A stretch of 10,645 nt of DNA from an uncultured Clostridia bacterium (lineage in GTDB: Bacteria > Bacillota > Clostridia > Oscillospirales > Acutalibacteraceae). How positions within the stretch are numbered: the first letter of the stretch is position 1; every line of letters starts with the position of its first letter. Below, one piece after another: positions 1 to 4,758 of the stretch. Position numbers and translations under genes: made by a program. The DNA lies in contig CANQLQ010000041.1 in assembly GCA_947624755.1 (NCBI GenBank), positions 1 to 10,645 on the forward strand. Direction: 5' to 3'. The notes beneath the pieces are model-generated. The model was not told the DNA's origin, ran no database searches, and worked only from the letters and a program-made list of their open reading frames with translations.

Positions 1-28
1 GGAGGTGGCACACGCAGTGTGACGGGGG

Positions 29-105
29 GCGGACATCGTCCGCAGGAATTACGCAGGGTAGATTTATGCAGGCTTTTATTCTTATACCGCGAAACGACTT
101 GTGTT
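29..105 (+). repeat. REP-like repeat, copy 1
   Basis: The unit starts with the 15-base palindrome GCGGACATCGTCCGC (29-43), a 6-bp stem with a 3-base loop. It continues with AGGAATTACGC and ends near CCGCGAAA (87-94). The CGC at 52-54 and CCGCG at 87-91 can form a second, outer stem. The same order of blocks is seen at 10557-10632, so the repeat unit is about 75 bases. Strand is assigned by matching copy 3, not by evidence of transcription. Confidence 0.7.
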
Positions 106-128
106 GTTAACTGTAAAAATTTTAGTCA

Positions 129-185
129 GTGGACATTGTCCACGGCGGTTACATAAGGAAGATTTATATAAGTCTTGATACTAAC
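129..185 (+). repeat. REP-like repeat, copy 2 (diverged)
   Basis: The palindrome GTGGACATTGTCCAC (129-143) has the same architecture as copy 1. Relative to copy 1, stem pair 2-14 changes from C-G to T-A, so pairing is kept. The following GGTTACATAAGGAAGATTTAT is related to the downstream block of copies 1 and 3 (GTTACGC, GATAGA, ATTATATAA), but the CCGCG end is not recognisable. It appears to be a partial or decayed copy. Confidence 0.6.
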
Positions 186-201
186 ACAACTGCACGCGTA
201 G

Positions 202-223
202 GGGCGACCCCATGTGGTCGCCC
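202..223. repeat. GC-rich hairpin GGGCGACC/GGTCGCCC
   Basis: A perfect 8-bp stem (202-209 with 216-223) closes a 6-base loop. On the plus strand it is followed by six A and then T-rich DNA; on the minus strand it is followed by CTACGCG. Neither is a proper U-tract, so I do not call it a terminator. Hairpins of this GTAGGGGCGACC type recur in intergenic DNA of gut Firmicutes, as far as I recall; only one copy is seen here. Confidence 0.55.
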
Positions 224-381
224 AAAAAATTTTAATTTTAGAAAAAAACCAACCTTTACAACAGGCTTTATCCTAAGGCACAGACCGCATTTTTCCTCTT
301 TGTCGGAACTAAGATAGAAAGAAACAAACTTATCACAGGGGAGATAAAGCAGAAACTAATCTATAGGCGAAGCGACCCGGC

Positions 382-464
382 TTGAACGCTTTGCGTTCAA
401 ACGGTTGAGCGCAGCCGTACGTCAGCAATGTTTCTTTTGGAACTTTTCTTTCAAAAGAAAAGTT
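382..464. repeat. Cluster of three hairpins
   Basis: Three inverted repeats follow each other. The first is TTGAACGC/GCGTTCAA (382-389 with 393-400, loop TTT). The second is ACGGT/GCCGT (401-405 with 414-418, with a G-U pair). The third is an 11-base match AACTTTTCTTT/AAAGAAAAGTT (441-451 with 454-464) with a minimal loop. None is followed by a clear U-tract on either strand. The dense folding looks like stacked dispersed repeats or a structured RNA rather than coding DNA. Confidence 0.55.
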
Positions 465-503
465 CGCCGACGGCAGTCAAAACCGTTAATTTGCATAAAT
501 TAA

Positions 504-537
504 GCCTTAAGCGTGATTTAATCAGAGGTTCCCTAGT
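504..537 (-). repeat. MITE-like repeat end at the cmk stop
   Basis: Read on the minus strand, this is CTAGGGAACCTCTGATTAA followed by ATCACGCTTAAGGC, and it begins within a few bases of the cmk TAA stop (539-537). Bases 504-530 are the exact reverse complement of 2525-2551. Weaker similarity continues on the internal side, including a shared TGCAAATT block (488-495 here, 2569-2576 in the other copy), with an indel. The end sequence is related to the terminal repeats of the element at 2737-2804. Confidence 0.7.
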
Positions 538-1202
538 TATATATTCTCCCTGATTGTGCGGATTATAAGCTCAATTGACTGCTCAAGGTCAATATCGCTT
601 GTGTCGCAAAGAATTGCATCGTCGGCCTTTTTAAGCGGAGCAATTGCTCTGTGCGAATCATCATAGTCACGTTTTATCATATCGGAAAGTACATCTTCAT
701 ATTTTACTTCCATTCCCTTTTCGATAAGCTCCTTATAGCGTCTTTTTGCTCTTGCCTGCGGTGAGGCGGTAAGGAAAATTTTGACCTGTGCGTCGGGAAG
801 AACAACGGTTCCGATATCTCTGCCGTCCATAATGCAGTTATTCTCTTTTGCCATTTTCTTTTGAAGATCGAAAAGATAGGTTCTCACGGCAGGAACCGCC
901 GAAACCTTTGAAGCTGCCAACGAAGCTTCAGGTGTACGGATTTTGTTTGAAACATCTTCTCCGTTTAAGAACATTCTTTGTTCGCCGTCAATAAACTTAA
1001 GTTCAACCGAAATATCGCCAGTTAAAACAGATGCAATTTCTTCCGGCGAAGAAAGGTCAGCGCCTTTTCTTGTCACGGCAAGTCCGACTGTGCGGTAAAG
1101 AGCGCCTGTGTCAATATAGATATAGCCGAGTTCGGCTGCTGCTTTTTTTGAAATTGTGCTTTTGCCTGCGCCTGCAGGCCCGTCAATCGCTATGTTAATC
1201 AT
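537..1202 (-). CDS. cmk: Cytidylate kinase (CMP/dCMP kinase)
   Basis: Cytosolic enzyme that transfers phosphate from ATP to CMP or dCMP, recycling pyrimidine nucleotides released by RNA decay and lipid synthesis. With the ATG at 1202 the protein has 221 residues, normal for bacterial Cmk. Visible hallmarks are the P-loop GPAGAGKST (residues 8-16), the DTGALYR motif (31-37) in the nucleotide-binding region, the DGRDIGTVV motif in the middle, and the DSHRAIAPLKKADDAILCDTS block near the C-terminus that is typical of the family. The frame is open back to a TTG at 1235, but AAAGGAG at 1211-1217 lies eight bases before the ATG at 1202, and the conserved fold begins there, so I choose that start. 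The upstream flavoprotein stops at 1216, with its TAA adjoining this ribosome binding site, which suggests coupled translation. A repeat begins just after the stop codon. Confidence 0.97.
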   Translation of the reverse strand: MINIAIDGPAGAGKSTISKKAAAELGYIYIDTGALYRTVGLAVTRKGADLSSPEEIASVLTGDISVELKFIDGEQRMFLNGEDVSNKIRTPEASLAASKVSAVPAVRTYLFDLQKKMAKENNCIMDGRDIGTVVLPDAQVKIFLTASPQARAKRRYKELIEKGMEVKYEDVLSDMIKRDYDDSHRAIAPLKKADDAILCDTSDIDLEQSIELIIRTIRENI

Positions 1203-1215
1203 AACCTCTTCTCCT

Positions 1216-2448
1216 TTAACAATTTTGTCCTGCAAGTCTGCCCGTTGAAAAGGCTATCTGCAAGTTAAAACCACCAGTATATGCGTCAACATCAATGACC
1301 TCGCCGGCAAAATAAAGTCCTTCGCATTTTTTCGACTGCATTGTCTTTGGATTGATCTCCTTTACATTAACTCCTCCCGAAGTTATGACAGCCTCTTCGA
1401 TCGGTCTGAAACCGAGAACGGTTAACTTGAGATCCTTTAGAAGATTTACGAGCTTTGATCTCATTTCCCTTGTAACCTGATTGACTTTCGTTGAAGGTTT
1501 AATACCTGTCATTCTGACAATTATCGGAACGATCTTTTTGGGAAGAAGCCTATCAAGAGCGTTTATGAAATTGCGGTTTGAATTTTCAAGGAAATCCCTT
1601 TGCACTCTTGCGTCGAGCTGTTCATGGGAAAGAGAAGGCTTAAGGTCAATATGAATTTCATATTTTCTTTCTTTCATATCTTTCATATGGGTACTTGCGC
1701 TTAAAATCACAGGTCCCGATGCACCGAAATGGGTGAAAATCATTTCGCCGAAGTCGCTGTAAACTTCCTTGTATTTTTCGGTATCAATAACGCTGATTGA
1801 AATATTTCTCAATGAAAGCCCCTGAAGATCCATACAAAAACCTTCGTGGCAGACAAGCGGAACAAGCGACGGTTTTGGCTCAATTACGGTATGTCCTGCC
1901 TGTTTCGCAAGCTCATAGCCGTCACCGGTTGAGCCGGTAAGCGGATAGGAAACACCGCCGGTTGCAATTATAACGCTGTCGGCATAAAGCTTTTCACCGT
2001 TTTCAAGCATCGCACCGATTACTTTTTCGTTTTCGATAATAAGCTTTACCGCTCTGCCCTGTTTCAGCTTTGCGCCGCTTTCCCTGCGGCTTTTTTCAAG
2101 GGCATCGACTATATCAACCGCCTTGTCGGAAACCGGAAAAACTCTGCCGCCGCGTTCAATTTTAAGCTCAACTCCGAGATTTTCAAAAAACTCCATTGTG
2201 TCATATGGCATAAAATTTGAAAAAGCGCTGTGAAGAAATCTTCCGTTGGTCGGAACATTTTCAACAAGCTCATTTATCATTGTGCAGTTGTTTGTAACAT
2301 TGCAGCGGCCTTTGCCCGTTATCATAACTTTTCTTGCAGGTCTTTTGTTTCTTTCAAGAACTGTTACATCAAGACCTCTTTTTGCCGCCGTACCGGCAGC
2401 CATAAGTCCCGCTGCTCCGGCACCAATTATAAGACAGCTTTTGCTCAT
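1216..2448 (-). CDS. NAD(P)/FAD-dependent oxidoreductase, HI0933/BaiN-like family
   Basis: A 410-residue flavoprotein of the HI0933 family (TIGR00275-like, often annotated as aminoacetone oxidase family or BaiN-like). The N-terminus carries the Rossmann FAD-binding motif IGAGAAGLMAA (residues 8-18) followed by the acidic VLERN strand end. KVMITGKGRCNVTN (about 41-54) is a family signature. ATGGVSYPLTGSTGDG lies in the middle, and GLYFAGEVIDVDAYTGGFNLQIAFSTG near the C-terminus is the second FAD-contacting block. The physiological substrate of most members is unknown; the bile-acid reductase role reported for BaiN in Clostridium scindens cannot be assumed here. The ATG at 2448 has only a weak ribosome binding site (GGACG). 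Pairing of this gene with cmk is common in Clostridia. It is the first gene of a two-gene unit with the promoter at 2667-2695. Confidence 0.93.
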   Translation of the reverse strand: MSKSCLIIGAGAAGLMAAGTAAKRGLDVTVLERNKRPARKVMITGKGRCNVTNNCTMINELVENVPTNGRFLHSAFSNFMPYDTMEFFENLGVELKIERGGRVFPVSDKAVDIVDALEKSRRESGAKLKQGRAVKLIIENEKVIGAMLENGEKLYADSVIIATGGVSYPLTGSTGDGYELAKQAGHTVIEPKPSLVPLVCHEGFCMDLQGLSLRNISISVIDTEKYKEVYSDFGEMIFTHFGASGPVILSASTHMKDMKERKYEIHIDLKPSLSHEQLDARVQRDFLENSNRNFINALDRLLPKKIVPIIVRMTGIKPSTKVNQVTREMRSKLVNLLKDLKLTVLGFRPIEEAVITSGGVNVKEINPKTMQSKKCEGLYFAGEVIDVDAYTGGFNLQIAFSTGRLAGQNC

Positions 2449-2465
2449 ATATTTTTCGTCCGTTA

Positions 2466-2486
2466 CAGAACAAAAACTATGTTCTG
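2466..2486 (-). promoter_or_regulatory. Hairpin between orphan Shine-Dalgarno and flavoprotein start
   Basis: A 6-bp inverted repeat, CAGAAC/GTTCTG (2466-2471 with 2481-2486, loop of nine), lies in the leader of the flavoprotein gene. Just upstream, at 2492-2498, is a good Shine-Dalgarno-like AAAGGAA with no start codon at a usable distance. The flavoprotein ATG is about 40 bases further on. The hairpin may affect translation, or the SD-like site may be a relic. Confidence 0.35.
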
Positions 2487-2524
2487 CGCGTTTCCTTTCA
2501 AATTATTTAAGTGTTTGCTTAAGA

Positions 2525-2551
2525 AACCTCTGATTAAATCACGCTTAAGGC
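2525..2551 (+). repeat. MITE-like repeat end, inverted partner of 504-530
   Basis: These 27 bases are the exact reverse complement of 504-530 and contain AACCTCTGATTAAATC and then ACGCTTAAGGC. Patchy similarity continues to about 2576 (shared TGCAAATT). The copy lies in the leader of the flavoprotein-cmk unit. The conserved terminal side faces the genes, so the two repeat bodies lie outside the gene pair. Confidence 0.75.
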
Positions 2552-2628
2552 ATAATATTCGTCTTGGTTGCAAATTTTCCGTAATACTTACAAAAAGCAA
2601 TATTTATAAAATCCTGAATACTTTAGAA

Positions 2629-2666
2629 AATACCGACAGCTTGCCGGAATTTATCGAGTCGGTATT
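2629..2666 (-). promoter_or_regulatory. 9-bp hairpin at the start of the flavoprotein leader
   Basis: On the minus strand AATACCGAC (2666-2658) pairs perfectly with GTCGGTATT (2637-2629) across a 20-base loop. It sits immediately downstream of the predicted -10 box at 2667-2672, so it would form at or near the 5' end of the transcript. The bases that follow (TTCTAAAG) are not a strong U-tract. It could protect the 5' end or act as a weak attenuator. Confidence 0.4.
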
Positions 2667-2695
2667 ATTATACATTATTGACATTTAAAAAGCAA
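2667..2695 (-). promoter_or_regulatory. Likely promoter of the flavoprotein-cmk unit
   Basis: On the minus strand TTGCTT (2695-2690) and a perfect TATAAT (2672-2667) are separated by 17 bases. The -35 box matches only three of six positions, so this is weaker than the other promoters in the window. It would give a leader of about 210 bases that includes the repeat at 2525-2551. Confidence 0.55.
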
Positions 2696-2736
2696 CAAAA
2701 CGCATATATAATATTTTTGCGTACTCAATGAAATAC

Positions 2737-2804
2737 TAAGGAACATCTGAATAAATCGAAATGCCGCAAGAATCGGTGCGGCGATTTGTTCGGAGGTTCC
2801 CTAA
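2737..2804. mobile_element. MITE-like 68-base inverted-repeat element
   Basis: The left end TAAGGAACATCTGAATAAAT and the reverse complement of the right end, TTAGGGAACCTCCGAACAAA, match at most positions over about 22 bases. The core GCCGC (2763-2767) pairs with GCGGC (2778-2782), so nearly the whole element folds into one hairpin with a small bulge. It encodes nothing. Both edges carry TA. The outer sequence resembles the repeat ends at 518-537, 2520-2540 and 10517-10549, so this looks like one member of a non-autonomous family. No transposase that could mobilise it is present in the window. Confidence 0.65.
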
Positions 2805-2841
2805 TTAAACCGTCACTTCCCGAGCTTTCAAACATATAACC

Positions 2842-2874
2842 AAAAGAAGACGACCGATCAAAAAGACCGGTCGT
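2842..2874 (-). terminator. Rho-independent terminator of the zinc-ribbon gene
   Basis: On the minus strand ACGACCGGTC pairs with GATCGGTCGT across a TTTTT loop (2874-2850), and CTTCTTTT follows. One pair is G-U in minus-strand RNA but A-C in plus-strand RNA, which supports minus-strand function. It lies about 60 bases after the zinc-ribbon stop codon. The U-tract is interrupted by C, so efficiency may be moderate. Confidence 0.7.
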
Positions 2875-2936
2875 GCATAGCCATATCAGTCAGAAATAAT
2901 GATTAATCTTCATAAATTAACCGACTTTTATTATAC

Positions 2937-3215
2937 TTATGCCTGTTCCTTCATTTCTTCAAAGCATTCGCTGCAATAAACAGCTCTTCCTTCTGTGGGT
3001 TCAAACGGAACCGTTGCTTCCCGGCCGCACTTTGCACACGTTGCGGTAAAGTACTTACGAGGCGATTTGCCTGCGTTCTTGCGTGCCTGACGACAGTTCC
3101 TGCAGCGTTTAGGTTCATTTTGGAAACCTTTTTCCGCATAGAACTCCTGCTCACCTGCGGTGAATACAAATTCTTCCCCACATTCTTCGCATTTAAGTGT
3201 TTTGTCTTCGTACAT
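2937..3215 (-). CDS. Small double zinc-ribbon protein
   Basis: A 92-residue protein with eight cysteines in four CxxC knuckles: C9/C12 with C38/C41, and C60/C63 with C81/C84. This spacing predicts two zinc ribbons in tandem, as in the probable zinc-binding and CxxC zinc-ribbon proteins common in Firmicutes. Between the ribbons is a basic stretch (RCRNCRQARKNAGKSPRK), suggesting contact with nucleic acid; that is inference. The end is acidic. No signal peptide or membrane segment is visible, so it should be cytosolic. The ATG at 3215 has a GAGG ribosome binding site at 3225-3228. The gene follows the SigH-like sigma factor and the tRNA-like sequence; I see no separate promoter, so it may be read from the sigma-factor promoter. 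The exact function is unknown. Confidence 0.88.
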   Translation of the reverse strand: MYEDKTLKCEECGEEFVFTAGEQEFYAEKGFQNEPKRCRNCRQARKNAGKSPRKYFTATCAKCGREATVPFEPTEGRAVYCSECFEEMKEQA

Positions 3216-3243
3216 GATTTTAAACCTCGCTTAAAAAAGTCTT

Positions 3244-3304
3244 GCCCTTGCCGGATTCGCACCGCCACCTTTGAAACCAACGCTCTACTTTAAGCTATCA
3301 GGCG
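3244..3304 (-). pseudogene. Degenerate tRNA-like sequence
   Basis: Read on the minus strand this resembles a damaged tRNA. There is a D-arm TAGCTTAAAGTAGAGC (stem GCTT/GAGC). A T-arm has stem GGCGG/CCGGC and loop TGCGAAT, with one mismatch. The ends GCCT and GGGC can pair. The middle, GTTGGTTTCAAAGG, contains an anticodon-loop-like TTTCAAA, but the 3' side of the stem and the variable loop are about eight bases too short, and the acceptor stem pairs at only about four positions. The whole is 61 bases, whereas a normal tRNA has at least 72. It sits five bases after the sigma-factor stop and is followed by six T (3237-3232). It may be a decayed tRNA gene or a tRNA-like RNA element. I do not think it is a working tRNA. 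Confidence 0.35.
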
Positions 3305-3308
3305 TATA

Positions 3309-3875
3309 TTATTGCCCAAGCACATTGCGAAGCTTTGACCTTGCTCTTTGCAGTGCGCCGTCAACACCTTTTGTTGTCATTTTGAGTTTCTTTGCAATTA
3401 TACTATATGAATCTCCGCTAAGGAAAAGCATAAAGACCTGTCTTTCTTTTTCCGAAAGAATTTTCATAATAAGACTTTGCACAAGTTCAATTTCATTTTT
3501 TGATATTGCAAGCTCTTCCGGTGTCATTGAAGTGTCAACGCAGCCGTTTTTATCTTCTTCAAAATTCGAGGTAACAATATTTTTTCGGCTTACCGAAGAG
3601 TTTGCGGCGTTAAGGATACTGTTTCTTATGCAGACATTTGCGTAAGTTGAAAAGCTTGCCTTTTTATTCGCATCGAAAGAGTGAACCGCACTGAAAAGAC
3701 CAATCAGACCTTCCTGAACAAGGTCATCGCTTTCAAGAGCAGAACCGCTTATCATACCTGCCTTTATTCTTGCAACAGCAGTATATCTTGCAAGAATAAC
3801 CGACCATGCATAATCATCGTCATTGCGGCAAAGCTCAACAAGCTGTTCATCAGTCAAAGAATTATAATCAGTCAT
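3309..3875 (-). CDS. Sigma-70 family factor, SigH-like
   Basis: A 188-residue alternative sigma factor that would direct RNA polymerase to a dedicated promoter set. Region 2 is clear, with DDLVQEGLIGLFSAVHSFD (residues 50-68) and FSTYANVCIRNSILNA (75-90). A region 4 helix-turn-helix follows at about 137-186, with LSEKERQVFMLFLSGDSYSIIAKKL and GVDGALQRARSKLR. The overall layout and the NALQR-like recognition helix resemble Bacillus SigH (Spo0H), the early sporulation and stationary-phase sigma; at 188 residues it is about 30 shorter than that protein. There is no extracytoplasmic anti-sigma partner next to it, which also fits SigH better than an ECF factor. The ATG at 3875 follows AAAGGG at a good distance. 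A consensus vegetative promoter lies just upstream. SigH genes usually sit near rlmB or secE-nusG, so this location may indicate a rearranged locus or a paralogue. Confidence 0.9.
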   Translation of the reverse strand: MTDYNSLTDEQLVELCRNDDDYAWSVILARYTAVARIKAGMISGSALESDDLVQEGLIGLFSAVHSFDANKKASFSTYANVCIRNSILNAANSSVSRKNIVTSNFEEDKNGCVDTSMTPEELAISKNEIELVQSLIMKILSEKERQVFMLFLSGDSYSIIAKKLKMTTKGVDGALQRARSKLRNVLGQ

Positions 3876-3891
3876 TGTTTACCCTTTCCAA

Positions 3892-3921
3892 ACATAAGTA
3901 TCGCAACGCATATTCTTATGT
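3892..3921 (-). promoter_or_regulatory. Inverted repeat at the sigma-factor transcription start
   Basis: ACATAAG (3892-3898) and CTTATGT (3915-3921) form a perfect 7-base inverted repeat with a 16-base spacer. The upstream half lies about six bases after the -10 box at 3928-3933, so the site overlaps the expected transcription start. It could be an operator for a dimeric regulator or a leader hairpin. Confidence 0.35.
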
Positions 3922-3927
3922 ACGTAA

Positions 3928-3956
3928 ATAATACAAAATTTTCTATAATATGTCAA
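3928..3956 (-). promoter_or_regulatory. Sigma-A type promoter of the SigH-like gene
   Basis: On the minus strand TTGACA (3956-3951) and TATTAT (3933-3928) are separated by 17 bases, a near-perfect vegetative promoter. It gives a leader of about 45 bases before the ATG at 3875. Confidence 0.85.
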
Positions 3957-4002
3957 CTGTATTTGTATACAAAAGAATCTGTCTTTTTTATATGTTTTAC
4001 AC

Positions 4003-4032
4003 AAAAAAGCTAACCATTATATAATTATAGCC
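4003..4032 (-). terminator. Weak terminator after the pseudouridine synthase
   Basis: On the minus strand GGCTA (4032-4028) pairs with TAGCT (4012-4008), including one G-U pair, and is followed directly by a T-run down to 4003. The loop of 15 bases is AT-rich. The stem is short, so this is a tentative call; its position seven bases after the stop supports it. Confidence 0.4.
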
Positions 4033-4038
4033 GACATT

Positions 4039-4698
4039 TTAAACAATGTATTTACTCATTTTCATTTCTTCTCCCGGCTTTGATTCAAAGGTCATTATTT
4101 CATTGGTTTCTCTGCTTTGAAACGAAAGCAGGCAGGAATAAAGTTCGGGAAATTTGTATCCGTCCTTAGCTCCGTATCTTCTGTCGCCAACCAAAGGGTG
4201 TTTCCTTGAGGCAAACTGAACCCTTATTTGGTGGCTTCTTCCGGTATAAAGTCTTACCTTGACGAGCGAAACCTCTTTTTCGTCGAGTATGCCGCACGCT
4301 GCTTTTTCATAAGAAAGTTTTGCTTTTTTAACGCCCTTGCGTTCCCTTTTTACGACAAAGGTTTTATTTGCCGCGGCGTCTTTGTAAAGTAAGTCTTCCA
4401 AAATTCCGCTATCCTCGGTCTTGCCGTAAACTAACGCATAATAACATTTGACAAATTTTCCCGATGCTATCTGTGCAGAAAGGTATGCTGCGCTCTTTTT
4501 GTTTTTTGCAAAAACCATAAGTCCGCCTACTGCCTTGTCAAGACGATGAACCGGAAAGATTTCGCACTTAAGCTGATTTGAAAGTAAAGCCGGCATACCG
4601 GGGTTTTCTTTTGTTCCCTCTTCTGAAACCGTATCCGCCGGCTTTATGCACACAACAATATCCTCATTTTGAAATATTATCTCAATTTGTTTTTCCAT
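4039..4698 (-). CDS. RluA-family pseudouridine synthase, catalytic domain only
   Basis: Isomerises uridine to pseudouridine in rRNA or tRNA. The catalytic motif is HRLDK at residues 51-55, with D54 as the expected nucleophile, inside VHRLDKAVGGLMVFAKN. The second family signature GRSHQIRVQFA is followed by HPLVGDRRYGA in the C-terminal half. At 219 residues it lacks the N-terminal S4 RNA-binding domain of RluC and RluD, and so resembles the short RluA/TruC-type members. The usual PTSG after HRLD is AVGG here, a subfamily trait. The target site cannot be read from sequence. The ATG at 4698 has a GAGGT ribosome binding site five bases upstream. The gene starts only 13 bases after the T-run of the rny terminator, leaving no room for a separate promoter in the gap. 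Confidence 0.93.
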   Translation of the reverse strand: MEKQIEIIFQNEDIVVCIKPADTVSEEGTKENPGMPALLSNQLKCEIFPVHRLDKAVGGLMVFAKNKKSAAYLSAQIASGKFVKCYYALVYGKTEDSGILEDLLYKDAAANKTFVVKRERKGVKKAKLSYEKAACGILDEKEVSLVKVRLYTGRSHQIRVQFASRKHPLVGDRRYGAKDGYKFPELYSCLLSFQSRETNEIMTFESKPGEEMKMSKYIV

Positions 4699-4710
4699 TT
4701 CGACCTCATT

Positions 4711-4751
4711 ATATTAAAAAGCTGTGCAAAGGTTTTCCCGATGCACAGCTT
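4711..4751 (-). terminator. Strong rho-independent terminator of rny
   Basis: On the minus strand AAGCTGTGCA (4751-4742) pairs perfectly with TGCACAGCTT (4728-4719) across a 13-base loop and is followed by TTTTTAATAT. It begins eight bases after the rny stop codon and ends just before the pseudouridine synthase start. Confidence 0.9.
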
Positions 4752-4758
4752 AATAAGC

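Larger units (their letters stand above)
1..536. other. Gene-free stretch built of palindromic repeats
   Basis: No credible coding region is visible here on either strand; the only open frame (129-317, plus) runs through two palindromes and has no convincing ribosome binding site. The stretch instead holds two copies of a REP-like palindrome (29-43 and 129-143), a GC-rich hairpin (202-223), a hairpin at 382-400, a weaker one at 401-418, a long A/T hairpin at 441-464, and the end of a MITE-like repeat next to the cmk stop (504-537). It lies downstream of cmk, where Clostridia often carry plsC, ispH or rpsA; none is present. I see no clear U-tract terminator for cmk. Confidence 0.7.

Noticed and set aside
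202..235. A plus-strand terminator at the GC-rich hairpin
   Set aside because: Six A follow the stem before any T-run, and there is no plus-strand gene in the window for it to terminate.
129..317. A 62-codon open frame on the plus strand
   Set aside because: It crosses two palindromic repeats, has no plausible ribosome binding site, and its predicted protein has no domain-like features.
2466..2486. A possible LexA (SOS) box, GAAC...GTTC
   Set aside because: The Gram-positive LexA box needs four bases between GAAC and GTTC; here there are nine, so it is better described as a hairpin.
504..2551. A composite transposon carrying the flavoprotein and cmk genes
   Set aside because: Both genes are core housekeeping genes commonly adjacent in Clostridia, the repeats carry no transposase, and no flanking duplication is evident.
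2230..2688. A 152-codon plus-strand frame and a shorter overlapping one
   Set aside because: It lies mostly antisense to the well-supported flavoprotein gene and continues into repeat DNA; the composition looks like a shadow frame.
2951..3280. A 109-codon minus-strand frame over the zinc-ribbon gene
   Set aside because: It is a shifted frame of the zinc-ribbon gene, and its N-terminus is a translation of the tRNA-like sequence.
3244..3304. A functional tRNA, including a TCA-anticodon selenocysteine tRNA
   Set aside because: The anticodon stem does not pair, the acceptor is incomplete, and the length of 61 bases is far too short, whereas tRNA-Sec is longer than normal.
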